Shown: positions 1-8,467 of the stretch, one piece after another
Numbering within the stretch: the stretch's first letter is position 1
Layout: each line of letters starts with the position of its first letter
Source: Salinivibrio kushneri
Lineage (GTDB): Bacteria; Pseudomonadota; Gammaproteobacteria; Enterobacterales; Vibrionaceae
DNA: 64,000 bases
Assembly (NCBI RefSeq): GCF_005280275.1
Contig: NZ_CP040021.1
Location: 521,001-585,000, forward strand
Direction: 5' to 3'
Position numbers and translations under genes: made by a program
The notes under the pieces: generated by a model
Told to the model about the DNA's origin: nothing
The model's input: the letters and a program-made list of their open reading frames with translations, nothing else
The model's database searches: none

Positions 1-766
1 CACGGGTACGCGCCCACTGACGGTTCCCCTCAATGGTGTTGATCTCGCCGTTGTGGGCAAGGTATCTAAAGGGTTGGGCGAGCGGCCAGCGTGGCTGGGT
101 ATTGGTACTAAAACGCTGGTGGAACAAACAGATGGATGACTCTAAGCGCAGATCCGCGAGATCGGTGTAAAAGCGTGGTAGATCCGCTGGCATACACAAC
201 CCTTTGTAAACAATGGTTTGTGTGGATAGGCTGGTGACATAAAAGTCTGCATCGTCTGCCAGGGCTTTTTCTGCACGGCGGCGCGCAATATACAGGCGTC
301 GCTCTAAATCGCGTGCGCGCCAGCCTGCTGGACCATTAACAAACACTTGTTCAATGACAGGCTGAGACTGTTTGGCGATGTCTCCGAGTACATCTGGGTT
401 GGTCGGTACGGTCCGCCATCCCACCACTGAGAGTGTTTCTGCGTTGATTTCTTGCTCGAAGCGTTGTTTGGCTTGTTGGGCTTTTGCCGGATCGGCACTG
501 AGAAAAATCATGCCAACCGCATACAGGCGGCTTAGCTTCCATTGATTTTGTTCGGCAATAAGGCGGAAAAAGCGGTCGGGCTTTTGCAGCAGCAGCCCAC
601 AACCATCGCCTGTCTTGCCGTCAGAGTTGATGCCACCTCGGTGGGTCATGCGGTCAAGTGCAGCGATGGCAGTACGAACCAGCTTGTGGCTGGGCTCCCC
701 CTCTTGATGGGCGATAAGGCCAAAACCACAGTTATCTTTTTCCAACATTGGGTTGTACAGCGACAT
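1..766 (-). CDS. gltB: Glutamate synthase (NADPH) large subunit, N-terminal part
   Basis: The gene runs off the left edge, so only about 255 N-terminal residues are visible. GltB transfers the amide nitrogen of glutamine to 2-oxoglutarate, giving two glutamates, in the cytoplasm together with GltD. The visible part is the class II glutamine amidotransferase domain. After a 12-residue propeptide, Cys13 in DNCGFGLIAHQEGEPSHK would be the N-terminal nucleophile once processed. Other family blocks seen are MTHRGGINSDGKTGDGCG, YKGLCMPADLP and CLFHQRFSTNT. The ATG at 766 has a GGGAG ribosome site about 8 bases upstream, and its context matches the E. coli protein, whose propeptide is longer. The gene is divergent from the diguanylate cyclase gene. 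Confidence 0.96.
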   Translation of the reverse strand, partial: MSLYNPMLEKDNCGFGLIAHQEGEPSHKLVRTAIAALDRMTHRGGINSDGKTGDGCGLLLQKPDRFFRLIAEQNQWKLSRLYAVGMIFLSADPAKAQQAKQRFEQEINAETLSVVGWRTVPTNPDVLGDIAKQSQPVIEQVFVNGPAGWRARDLERRLYIARRRAEKALADDADFYVTSLSTQTIVYKGLCMPADLPRFYTDLADLRLESSICLFHQRFSTNTQPRWPLAQPFRYLAHNGEINTIEGNRQWARTR

Positions 767-1380
767 TGCAATTCTCCCTTGCTACTGCGTTACGCGCAGT
801 GATTGCATTTATTGTCGTGATCCTCCTGACCACTCTGAACAGCTTCGCTTTGTGACTCTGCGCTCGTTATGTTGTGATTTTTTAACGAGAAAAGTCGGTC
901 ATTTACTCCCTAACTCACTGTTTTATCGATGGATTGACAGAGAGTGCACGGGCAAAGCGCTATTCAGCGACCTTCCAAATTAACGGCAAACCTTGCAAAG
1001 GTCAAATTTTTATATGCATTCTTTATGCATAGTAATCAACGTCTATCTTGATTATAACTGGCTGATATTAATTTGTTTTTTATCGAAACCCTGCCAAATA
1101 ATATCTATTCGCAATTATGCTATTTTGTTAAATAATTATTAAATAAAAGGTGAATTCGAGTAGATATTCTAGCTTTGAGCAGAAATAAAGAAGGGTGCGT
1201 TATATGCCTTCTCTTTCATAGCAAAAAGCACTGTCGATTGATGTAATAAAATAACAAATGATATTCACAAAGCTGTGAACAGGACAATCACGCGTTCTAT
1301 CAAAATTGTGGCAGAATACGTCGCCGGTGAGGCGTTGCGTCAATACGATCAAGGACAGTCATTAGGCAGACAGGAGTGGC
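767..1380. promoter_or_regulatory. Divergent intergenic region between gltB and the GGDEF gene
   Basis: These 614 bases hold no convincing gene. The part from about 980 to 1290 is clearly AT-rich compared with its neighbours, as expected for promoters of two divergent genes. A symmetric site, ATGCAT-N5-ATGCAT, lies at 1014-1030. Its half-site spacing does not fit the ArgR box, so no regulator is assigned. A ribosome site (AGGAG at about 1373-1377) serves the rightward gene. Confidence 0.5.
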
Positions 1381-3174
1381 ATGGGGTTTTTTAGTTTTAG
1401 CTTGGTTCTAGTGTTAGGCGTGTTGCTCGGTTACGGGTGGCGCGCGCGTCGATCGACACTGGCGTTATCCGATTGGCGGGTGTACATGGCTGGGTTAGAC
1501 ACGCCGCATGCGATTGTCGCGGCCGATGATGGTGATATCTTGTACGCCAACGCTTCTTGTGTGGCGTCTTTTTCACTGGTAGGCAGCCATAACCGCTTTA
1601 AAACCGCCAATGAAAAGCAGCAGCAAGCGGTGCGCGCCTTTATTGTGGCGCAGCGCTGGCCTCAGCCGTTTTCTAATGTTGAAGCCAAGGTAAGCGCCCC
1701 GGGCGCAAATCGGGTGCGGGTTGAGGTGACCTTATCTGGCTTGCCGATCCGCTGTTGTGGTAAGCGTGCCTGGCTTATTTCACTTTCTGCCTCTGAACCC
1801 AACACGCAATGGCACCTGCAGCAACAAGAACAAGGTGTGCTTTTAAGCGTGATTAATTCCTTGGCGGAGCTTGTCTGTTTTCAGGATGTGGAGGGCAATG
1901 TGGTAGGCACGAACGCCGCCTTTGATCGTTTCTGGCAAGGACGTGAGCAGGAGGCTGTGCTTTGGCAAGCCGGTGAACCGCTCTCTGAGCCGCGAACCGT
2001 GCGTACCTGGGCGACACAACCTCACGATGAAAGCTGCTTGTTGGAAACCAATATCACGACGCTTAAAAATGACAAGCAGGAAGTGATAGGCACATTGAGT
2101 ATCAGCCATGATGTGACCAATTGGCACCAGATGCAGGAGCGGTTGCAAAAAGAAGCACAACGACGTCACTCGGTTGAGCAAGTGCTGGAGCAGCGAAGTA
2201 ACTTGCTCAGTGCGATTTTCCAAGCCAGTGTCGACCCTATCGGCATTTTTGATCAAGACTATTACCACCTTGCTTGCAATCAAGCGTATGCGGATGCGCT
2301 TGGCACCACCATTGACGCACTCGAGAATGCTCCCGCGCAACATGTGGTGGATCCGGAGATATTTGATCAGCACAAAGCGCGCGATAAGCAGGTGCTGGAA
2401 ACGGGTGGAACCATTACCTATGAAGATGTCATTTTAACCGATACGGGCGAGCAAACTTGGTATGAGGTGACCAAATCACGCATTCAAGATCCGGTGACCT
2501 TGGCTCCGGCTGTGCTGCTGATGGCACGAGACATTACCGAACGGAAAGAGACACAACAACAGTTAGCCGATGCCATCATGGCACTGCAAGATCTCAGCTT
2601 TATTGATAGTCTCACGCAAGTGGCTAACCGACGCAGTCTTGACGAGCAATTAAGTACACTCTGGCGCTCACACGCCAGAGAGCAGACACCGCTTGCGTTT
2701 ATTCTCTGCGATATTGATCATTTTAAGCTTTACAACGATCACTATGGCCACCAGCAAGGTGACTGGGCCTTACAGCAAGTGGCTAAGGCGCTCAAATCGT
2801 CCGTTCATCGCCCGATGGATATGGTTGCCCGCTATGGGGGGGAAGAATTTGCGATTGTCTTACCACAAACAGGGCTAAATGGCGCGATGGATGTGGCTGA
2901 AAGGGCGAGGCAAGCGATATTGGCGGCGAACATCGAGCACTTGGATGCGGCATCAACCCAACAATTGACGATGAGCCTGGGGGCGGCCTGTATGATCCCA
3001 GCGCCGGAACAAGATTATGGTGACTTGGTACAATTTGCTGATCGCGCGTTATATCAAGCCAAACGACATGGCCGCAATCGTGTGAGTGTGCAGCAAGGTG
3101 CGTCTCATTCACGCCCATCAACCACGCAACGAGCCTCGGTGGCTGAATCTATTCACTTCGAACCTGGCGGTTAA
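1381..3174 (+). CDS. Membrane-anchored PAS-GGDEF diguanylate cyclase
   Basis: A 597-residue protein expected to make cyclic di-GMP from two GTP. One hydrophobic segment at residues 2-18 anchors it to the inner membrane. A PAS-like stretch at about 40-130 is followed by two further PAS domains, about 155-255 and 275-395, and the C-terminal GGDEF domain from about 415 to 575. The catalytic signature is GGEEF at residues 486-490, which is intact. RPMD at 477-480 has the position of the RxxD inhibitory I-site, so product inhibition is likely. The start has AGGAG 5-6 bases upstream. The gene ends only 9 bases before arcB, which suggests one transcript. What the PAS domains sense is unknown; no haem or flavin motif is evident. 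Confidence 0.9.
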   Translation: MGFFSFSLVLVLGVLLGYGWRARRSTLALSDWRVYMAGLDTPHAIVAADDGDILYANASCVASFSLVGSHNRFKTANEKQQQAVRAFIVAQRWPQPFSNVEAKVSAPGANRVRVEVTLSGLPIRCCGKRAWLISLSASEPNTQWHLQQQEQGVLLSVINSLAELVCFQDVEGNVVGTNAAFDRFWQGREQEAVLWQAGEPLSEPRTVRTWATQPHDESCLLETNITTLKNDKQEVIGTLSISHDVTNWHQMQERLQKEAQRRHSVEQVLEQRSNLLSAIFQASVDPIGIFDQDYYHLACNQAYADALGTTIDALENAPAQHVVDPEIFDQHKARDKQVLETGGTITYEDVILTDTGEQTWYEVTKSRIQDPVTLAPAVLLMARDITERKETQQQLADAIMALQDLSFIDSLTQVANRRSLDEQLSTLWRSHAREQTPLAFILCDIDHFKLYNDHYGHQQGDWALQQVAKALKSSVHRPMDMVARYGGEEFAIVLPQTGLNGAMDVAERARQAILAANIEHLDAASTQQLTMSLGAACMIPAPEQDYGDLVQFADRALYQAKRHGRNRVSVQQGASHSRPSTTQRASVAESIHFEPGG

Positions 3175-3183
3175 TAAGCCTAT

Positions 3184-5538
3184 ATGAAACAACTTAAAGT
3201 CCTTGCCCAATATTACGTCGACTTACTGGTCAAATTAGGGATTGTACGTTTTAGCATGCTACTGGCTTTAGCGCTTGTGGCGCTGGCGGTAGTGGTGCAA
3301 GTGGGGATCACCTTAGTCCTTGAGGGCACGGTTCAAAATATTGATATCATCCGCTCGGTTTTCTTTGGCCTGGTGATCACGCCGTGGGCGGTCTACTTTT
3401 TGTCGGTGGTGGTCGATCAGCTGGAAGAGTCTCGTCAGCGGTTATCAAAACTGGTCTCCAAGTTGGAAGAGATGCGCGCGCGTGATATGCGCCTCAACCG
3501 CCAACTGACCGAAAATATTGAGCAACTCAACTCGGAAATTGAAGAGCGAGAGAAAGCAGAAAGTGCGCGCCAGCAGGCGATTAAAGATCTAGAAAACGAA
3601 GTCTATCAGCGTGAAAAAGCACAGCTTGAGCTAGCAGAGCAAACCGCGTTACTACGCTCTTTTATCGATGCGTCTCCGGATTTGATTTATTACCGCAATG
3701 CTGATGGCCAGTTCTCGGGCTGTAACCGAGCGATGGAAGAGCTAACCGGTTATGACGAGAAAACACTCAAAGGGCTGACACCTTGGGACGTTTATCGCGA
3801 AGATATTGCTGAAAAAGTGGTAGAAACCGATCAGCAAGTGTTTGATGCCAATGTGTCGATAACCTATGAGCAATGGCTTGAATATCAAGACGGGCGTAAA
3901 GCCTATTTTGAATTACGCAAAGTGCCTTTCTTTGCCCGAGATGGTCGGCACCTTGGGCTGCTTGGGTTTGGGCGAGAAATTACCGAGCGTAAGCGCTACC
4001 AAGATGCACTGGAAAAAGCGAGCCGAGAAAAAACCGCGTTTATTTCCACCATTAGTCATGAATTACGCACCCCGCTTAACGGGATTGTTGGTCTAAGTCG
4101 CATGTTGCTGGAGTCAAACCTGGATGATAAGCAACGTAATTATCTGCGGACGATTTATGTCAGTGCGATCACGCTGGGCAACATTTTTAACGATATCATT
4201 GATTTAGATAAATCCGATCGCAAGCGCCTGTCTCTGCATCCCACCAGCGTGGACTTCAATGAATTTGTCACCGAAATCGACAATATTTCCGAGTTAATGG
4301 CCGAGCAAAAGGGCTTACGCTTTGAGCTTGAACGGGTCACTGAGTTGCCTGACTATGTGGCGGTTGATACCACGCGGCTGCGACAAATCCTATGGAACCT
4401 CGTCGGTAACGCGGTCAAATTTACCAAGCAAGGCTGTGTGATCGTGACAGTCAGCGCTGACGTGACAGGGGACCATGCCGACTTATGTTTCGAAGTCGAA
4501 GACAGTGGCATCGGGATCCCCGCCGATGAACAAGACAAGATTTTTGCCATGTATTACCAAGTCAAACAGGCGGGAGAAAACCTGCATGCCGTTGGTACAG
4601 GGATTGGCTTAGCGGTCTCGCGCAAATTAGCACGTTTGATGGGGGGAGATATTACCCTCGATAGTGAAGAAGGCGAGGGGAGTACCTTTACGGTCACACT
4701 CCGTGTACCACTGAGCGAGCCTGGGGAGGCCGAGACCCCGGCATTGGCACCTGTGGAGAATACGCTACGCATCTTATTGGTAGAAGATATTGAACTCAAT
4801 GTTACCGTTGCCACCAGTTTACTGGAAAGTCTGGGGCATCAGGTGACCGTCGCCCGTGATGGGCAATCGGCGTTAGATGTGTTCTCGCCTGATGCGTTCG
4901 ATCTGGCGTTGCTCGATATTCAATTGCCCGATATGACCGGGTTTGATATCGCGGCCACTTGGCGTGAGCAGTACGTACAATTGCCTCCTTTAGTTGCACT
5001 GACTGCCAATGTTATCAATGATAAAAATAGCTATCTCGCCAACGGAATGGACGATGCGATCAGTAAACCCATTAGTGTGAGTGCACTTAATCAGGTGATT
5101 GAACAGCATGCGCTATCATCCACCACGATGACGGATGTCGAGACAGCGAGTGATCCTGTGCCCAGTCGTCCTATTGCGAATGAACAAGCAGAGCGACTGC
5201 TCGATATGGACATGCTTACCGGTTACGTGGCGTTAGTAGGGGTAGACCCTGTGAAGCAAAGCATTGAAATGTTTGAGTCAACCATGCCAGAGTACATCGC
5301 CATTCTCGACTCGAATATGACGGCAAGAGATCAAGAGGGCATTGTCTCTGAGGCGCATAAGATAAAAGGTGCCGCGGGATCAGTGGGGCTCAAGCATATT
5401 CAAAAAGTGGCGCAGAAAGCACAATCCCCCGAATTACCTGCTTGGTGGGAAAACATTGCTGATTGGATTGATGAAATCAAAGATGGTTATCAGCACGATC
5501 TGGATGTGCTTAAAGCCTGGTTAGATGAGCAAGAGTAA
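3184..5538 (+). CDS. arcB: Aerobic respiration control hybrid sensor kinase ArcB
   Basis: 784 residues; E. coli ArcB has 778. It senses the redox state of the quinone pool and phosphorylates ArcA through a His-Asp-His relay. Two membrane segments lie at about 22-45 and 56-77, then a coiled coil and a PAS domain (about 155-275). The kinase domain has His292 in STISHELRTPLNG, an N-box (LWNLVGNAVKF) and DSGIGIP. The receiver has Asp578 (LALLDIQLPD), and the HPt domain has His725 (EAHKIKGAAGS). Of the two E. coli redox cysteines, Cys180 is present (FSGCNRAME) but position 241 is Tyr (GRKAYFELR). Only 9 bases separate it from the cyclase gene, with no strong ribosome site, so translation may be coupled to it. 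It converges on arcA. Confidence 0.97.
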   Translation: MKQLKVLAQYYVDLLVKLGIVRFSMLLALALVALAVVVQVGITLVLEGTVQNIDIIRSVFFGLVITPWAVYFLSVVVDQLEESRQRLSKLVSKLEEMRARDMRLNRQLTENIEQLNSEIEEREKAESARQQAIKDLENEVYQREKAQLELAEQTALLRSFIDASPDLIYYRNADGQFSGCNRAMEELTGYDEKTLKGLTPWDVYREDIAEKVVETDQQVFDANVSITYEQWLEYQDGRKAYFELRKVPFFARDGRHLGLLGFGREITERKRYQDALEKASREKTAFISTISHELRTPLNGIVGLSRMLLESNLDDKQRNYLRTIYVSAITLGNIFNDIIDLDKSDRKRLSLHPTSVDFNEFVTEIDNISELMAEQKGLRFELERVTELPDYVAVDTTRLRQILWNLVGNAVKFTKQGCVIVTVSADVTGDHADLCFEVEDSGIGIPADEQDKIFAMYYQVKQAGENLHAVGTGIGLAVSRKLARLMGGDITLDSEEGEGSTFTVTLRVPLSEPGEAETPALAPVENTLRILLVEDIELNVTVATSLLESLGHQVTVARDGQSALDVFSPDAFDLALLDIQLPDMTGFDIAATWREQYVQLPPLVALTANVINDKNSYLANGMDDAISKPISVSALNQVIEQHALSSTTMTDVETASDPVPSRPIANEQAERLLDMDMLTGYVALVGVDPVKQSIEMFESTMPEYIAILDSNMTARDQEGIVSEAHKIKGAAGSVGLKHIQKVAQKAQSPELPAWWENIADWIDEIKDGYQHDLDVLKAWLDEQE

Positions 5539-5567
5539 CCATGATTGACTCACCCGTCTAAAAAGAG

Positions 5568-5592
5568 AAAAGGCGCTGGGTAGGCGCCTTTT
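5568..5592. terminator. Bidirectional terminator between arcB and arcA
   Basis: Perfect 9-bp stem AAAAGGCGC / GCGCCTTTT with a 7-base loop at 5577-5583. The A and T runs on the two sides let it act for both convergent genes. Confidence 0.85.
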
Positions 5593-5646
5593 CGCTCTCT
5601 ATTTGCATCCTGCGGAGCGTTCACCGCACGTTTTCAAACAGGCAAG

Positions 5647-6366
5647 TTATTGCTCTTCAATTTCACCGCAGAAGCGATAACCTTCACCATGGATGGTCGC
5701 AATAATTTCAGGTGTGTCATTGTGCGATTCGAAATGTTTGCGGATCCGGCGGATCGTGACATCCACGGTACGATCGTGCGGTTTTAGTTCACGGCCCGTC
5801 ATTTTCTTCAGCAGCTCGGCACGCGTCTGAATTTTGCCTGGGTTTTCACAGAAGTGAAGCAGGGCACGGAACTCAGAGCGAGGCAGTTTAAAGGTTTCCC
5901 CTTCCGGGTTAATGAGCGAGCGACTATTGATGTCGAGTGTCCAGCCGTTAAAGATATACACATCGACATTACGCTTCTCGTCGCTGTCGTTGACACTGCT
6001 CATGGCACGCGTGAGCAGGTTACGTGCACGGATGGTGAGTTCGCGTGGATTGAACGGCTTGGTAATGTAATCATCGGCACCGATTTCGAGTCCGAGGATC
6101 TTATCAACTTCATTGTCACGTCCAGTGAGGAACATCAACGCCATGTCGCCTTGTTCACGCAGCTCACGTGCGAGCAACAAGCCGTTTTTGCCTGGCAAGT
6201 TAATATCCATGATCACTAGGTGAACATGGTGGTTAGACAGGACTTGATGCATTTCGTCGCCATCGCTGGCTTCAAACACATTGTAACCTTCCGCTTCAAA
6301 GATACTTTTCAGCGTGTTACGTGTGACCTGTTCATCTTCTACAATCAGAATTTGCGGGGTTTGCAT
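5647..6366 (-). CDS. arcA: Two-component response regulator ArcA
   Basis: 239 residues; E. coli ArcA has 238. This is the cytoplasmic DNA-binding partner of ArcB, repressing respiratory and TCA-cycle genes when oxygen is low. The receiver domain (residues 1-120) has the acidic pair Glu10-Asp11, phospho-acceptor Asp54 in [12 protein letters not shown], and Lys in the [11 protein letters not shown] to DYITKPF segment. The C-terminal OmpR-type winged helix (about 140-235) contains [20 protein letters not shown] and [11 protein letters not shown]. The gene converges on arcB, an arrangement known in Vibrio; in E. coli the two genes are far apart. The mRNA appears to have a long leader with an FNR box (see the leader entry). 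Confidence 0.98.
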   Translation of the reverse strand: MQTPQILIVEDEQVTRNTLKSIFEAEGYNVFEASDGDEMHQVLSNHHVHLVIMDINLPGKNGLLLARELREQGDMALMFLTGRDNEVDKILGLEIGADDYITKPFNPRELTIRARNLLTRAMSSVNDSDEKRNVDVYIFNGWTLDINSRSLINPEGETFKLPRSEFRALLHFCENPGKIQTRAELLKKMTGRELKPHDRTVDVTIRRIRKHFESHNDTPEIIATIHGEGYRFCGEIEEQ

Positions 6367-6403
6367 TGGCGATACCTAATATCTAAATAGAATCCGGTTG
6401 CAC

Positions 6404-6476
6404 TTCACAGTCTAGACCGCCTAGCCTGTGAAAAAAATTTACAAAAATGCGAGGAGTGTCTACCGTGAACCTCGCA
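6404..6476 (-). promoter_or_regulatory. Two hairpins in the arcA leader, one terminator-like
   Basis: Reading leftwards towards arcA, the first hairpin has a perfect 7-bp stem, TGCGAGG / CCTCGCA (6476-6470 with 6454-6448, 15-base loop). It is followed at once by T-rich DNA (6447 down to 6431), the layout of an intrinsic terminator. The second hairpin, TTCACAG / CTGTGAA with an inner CTAG / CTAG pair (6432-6404), ends 38 bases before the arcA start codon. This suggests attenuation or a short leader RNA. The structure is visible in the sequence; the function is inference. Confidence 0.45.
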
Positions 6477-6682
6477 ACTAACATATGGCACGCCATCCAT
6501 AGAGAAGTGTTCGTCGATGCTAGACAACGCACCGTGAGTTCCAGCTTAAGACGGGGCGTGGCGGCGTTCGTTGACCACCAAGCCAATCACTCTGATATCC
6601 ATTAATTATCGCCAATTGTATTCATTTAACAGCACGCTAACAATATATTAGGATAAGGGTTGATGATTTTTTTCATCCTTTA

Positions 6683-6696
6683 TTGACCCCAATCAA
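6683..6696 (-). promoter_or_regulatory. FNR-type binding site upstream of arcA
   Basis: On the arcA strand the site reads TTGAT-TGGG-GTCAA, 9 of 10 conserved positions of the FNR consensus TTGAT-N4-ATCAA. AT-rich candidate -10 sequences lie about 35-45 bases further towards arcA (6642-6655), giving a leader of roughly 270 bases. E. coli arcA is known to be activated by FNR. The remainder of the 6367-6800 gap shows no convincing gene; the promoter of the rightward DUF3293 gene must also lie here. Confidence 0.6.
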
Positions 6697-6800
6697 AAGC
6701 ATGTTAAGTGTCAGTTAGCGACGCGTTTTAACTTAACTTTATGAATATTCGCGCATAATTAGTCATTAAGCATAGTATGAGTCACGAGCAGGTGTAAACA

Positions 6801-7223
6801 ATGTGTGATCCTGATAACCAGCAAGAATTGTGGAAAACTTACCAATCGATCGCGTTTCACGCCCCTCAAGCGCCAGATGCCGACGCATTTGCTATTCTTA
6901 CCGCATTTAATCCGCGTAGCCAACCTTTATCTGAGAAAGAGAATCAATCGCGTAATGATCAGCTGGAAAGTGCCATGGTGCAACAAGGGATACGCTATTG
7001 GCCAATGAATGGCGGTGCGCCAGATGGGAGTTGGTATGAACCGGGTTTTGCGGTTGCTTTAGATAAGCACGAAGCGATGTTATTGGCGCAACAATGGCAG
7101 CAAAATGCTATCTATTGGGTAGAGAATGATAGCTTGTGGTTGTTGCCTGTTTTGATGGATACGTTTACACCGCAATCACTGAACGTGCGCTTTTCATCCT
7201 TGTTGACGGCCCCCACTCGCTAA
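6801..7223 (+). CDS. DUF3293 family protein
   Basis: 140 residues, cytoplasmic by appearance, with no signal peptide or membrane segment. The core block AILTAFNPRSQPLSEKEN, the central WPMNGGAPDGSWYEPGF, and the following LLAQQWQQNAIYWVEND match the DUF3293 family as I know it. The family has no established function. The gene sits directly before rraA, 34 bases apart, the same order as in Vibrio, and the two are probably co-transcribed. A CAGGTG ribosome site precedes the ATG. Confidence 0.8.
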   Translation: MCDPDNQQELWKTYQSIAFHAPQAPDADAFAILTAFNPRSQPLSEKENQSRNDQLESAMVQQGIRYWPMNGGAPDGSWYEPGFAVALDKHEAMLLAQQWQQNAIYWVENDSLWLLPVLMDTFTPQSLNVRFSSLLTAPTR

Positions 7224-7257
7224 ATTTTCCTCACGACGAAAAAAGGAGAAAGGAATC

Positions 7258-7740
7258 ATGGACGATAAATTGCCGGACTTATGTGATAACCACCCAGAGG
7301 CGGTGCAATGGCTACCTGTGCAGTGGCAAGACTATGGTGGCAAGCGCTGTTTTGAAGGGCGGGTGCGCACGGTACGTTGCCATCACGATAATTCCAAAGT
7401 GAAAGCGATGCTAGCAACCCGCGGTGAAGGGCAAGTGCTGGTGGTGGATGGCTCTGGTGCGATGGATAGAGCTTTGCTGGGCGATCTTATCGCGCAAAGT
7501 GCGGTAGATAATGGCTGGGCAGGGGTGGTGATTGCTGGGCCGGTTCGCGATGCGGCGACGTTAGCGACCTTGCCGATTGGCATTAAAGCCTTGGGTGTCT
7601 GCCCAATTAAAACACAAAAACGGGATCAAGGTGAGGTCGATGTGGCGTTGGCACTTGAAGGGGTATCAGTGATGGCAGGGCATTACCTATACGCCGATGC
7701 TAATGGCGTGGTGGTGTGTGCAGAGCCACTGACCGGCTAA
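7258..7740 (+). CDS. rraA: Regulator of ribonuclease activity RraA
   Basis: 160 residues; E. coli RraA has 161. RraA binds the C-terminal region of RNase E and lowers its activity, altering mRNA turnover. It shares the fold once annotated as MenG. Diagnostic segments are LCDNHPEAVQWL near the start, DYGGKRCFEGRVRTVRCHHD, GQVLVVDGSGAMDRALLGD, WAGVVIAGPVRD and HYLYADANGVVV. A strong AAGGAGAAAGG ribosome site lies before the ATG. Vibrio species can carry more than one RraA paralogue; this copy is in the conserved place after DUF3293. The gene ends 13 bases from the converging outer-membrane protein gene. Confidence 0.88.
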   Translation: MDDKLPDLCDNHPEAVQWLPVQWQDYGGKRCFEGRVRTVRCHHDNSKVKAMLATRGEGQVLVVDGSGAMDRALLGDLIAQSAVDNGWAGVVIAGPVRDAATLATLPIGIKALGVCPIKTQKRDQGEVDVALALEGVSVMAGHYLYADANGVVVCAEPLTG

Positions 7741-7753
7741 TCTGAGCCGCGAG

Positions 7754-8227
7754 CTAAAAGTGCAATCCAACCCCGAGTTGGTAAATCGATTCGGGGGAGG
7801 TCTCGGGACGAAACTCGACATCGAGCCCGGCATTGACATCAATCGATTCACTCAACTGGTAGCGACTGCTTACGCCCCACTGGTTGATCAGCGTATCGTC
7901 ATTATCACGGCTAATTTGGCTCGAAAGGCGCAGCTTGTCGGTAAAACGGTATTCAATCCCACTTAATAACCCCTGTTGCGTGGTGTGTTGATCGTTTTCG
8001 CTTTTCAGTTGCGTGCCCATATAAACAGACACATTGCTGAGTGGGTAACGATAACCTGATTGAATGGTCCAACTGTCAAAGCCTTGTGTCGCCGATGGGA
8101 TAGACTGAATAAAGAAGTGATCAGACATCCCTGTCGGCAGCGTTTGCCAAGTGAACGGGTGGCCCCACGCAGGTGCTGCCACAGCTTGCAAGACGAGGGT
8201 CAACAGTCCTAATTGTTTTATACTCAA
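7754..8227 (-). CDS. Small predicted outer-membrane beta-barrel protein
   Basis: 157 residues that I cannot place in a named family. A signal peptide is visible at about residues 1-22 (MSIKQLGLLTLVLQAVAAPA then WG), with likely cleavage near AWG-HP. The rest alternates polar and apolar residues in several short strands (WTIQSGYRYPL, VSVYMGTQLKSE, GLLSGIEYRF, LRLSSQISRD, WGVSSRYQLS, IDVNAGLDVEF, IYQLGVGLHF). It ends in Phe, the usual last residue of outer-membrane barrels. The size would suit an 8-stranded barrel. Function is unknown. A four-copy heptanucleotide repeat lies about 100 bases upstream of its start. Confidence 0.6.
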   Translation of the reverse strand: MSIKQLGLLTLVLQAVAAPAWGHPFTWQTLPTGMSDHFFIQSIPSATQGFDSWTIQSGYRYPLSNVSVYMGTQLKSENDQHTTQQGLLSGIEYRFTDKLRLSSQISRDNDDTLINQWGVSSRYQLSESIDVNAGLDVEFRPETSPESIYQLGVGLHF

Positions 8228-8329
8228 ATCTTGTGCCTCATTGTTCTTTTTAGGCGTAGCGCAGTTTACGAAGATGCTGATTCGCTGCGATCAGTGTAGA
8301 CAAAAAATAGAGACTGCTGCCGAATTTTG

Positions 8330-8357
8330 CCTCACGCCTCACGCCTCACGCCTCACG
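8330..8357. repeat. Tandem heptanucleotide repeat, four copies of CCTCACG
   Basis: Four perfect consecutive copies of a 7-bp unit, in the 240-base gap between aceK and the small outer-membrane protein gene, about 100 bases upstream of that gene's start codon. Such simple repeats can change copy number by slippage; whether this one does is not known. Confidence 0.9.
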
Positions 8358-8467
8358 AAGAGGGTCGATAGACCAAGATGTCAATGTATTGACGATTCGC
8401 CATTGTATTGGCGCACAAAGGCGGTAACTCTCCCGTGTGCCGTTAATACACGATGACTAAGCAACGA

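Noticed and set aside
753-983. 76-residue frame on the plus strand over the gltB start
   Set aside because: Overlaps the N-terminal codons of gltB and has no family features; it is a chance frame.
1013-1031. Symmetric ATGCAT site upstream of gltB as an ArgR box
   Set aside because: The half-site spacing is one base too long and the key AAT/ATT bases are missing, so I list it only as an unassigned repeat.
1843-2373. 176-residue frame antisense to the GGDEF gene
   Set aside because: Lies entirely within a clear coding region on the other strand; composition reflects the sense codons.
6383-6586. 67-residue frame on the minus strand upstream of arcA
   Set aside because: No ribosome site, no recognisable sequence, and it spans the hairpins of the arcA leader.
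8151-8456. 101-residue frame on the plus strand over the start of the outer-membrane protein gene
   Set aside because: Includes the tandem repeat, has no ribosome site and conflicts with a better gene on the minus strand.
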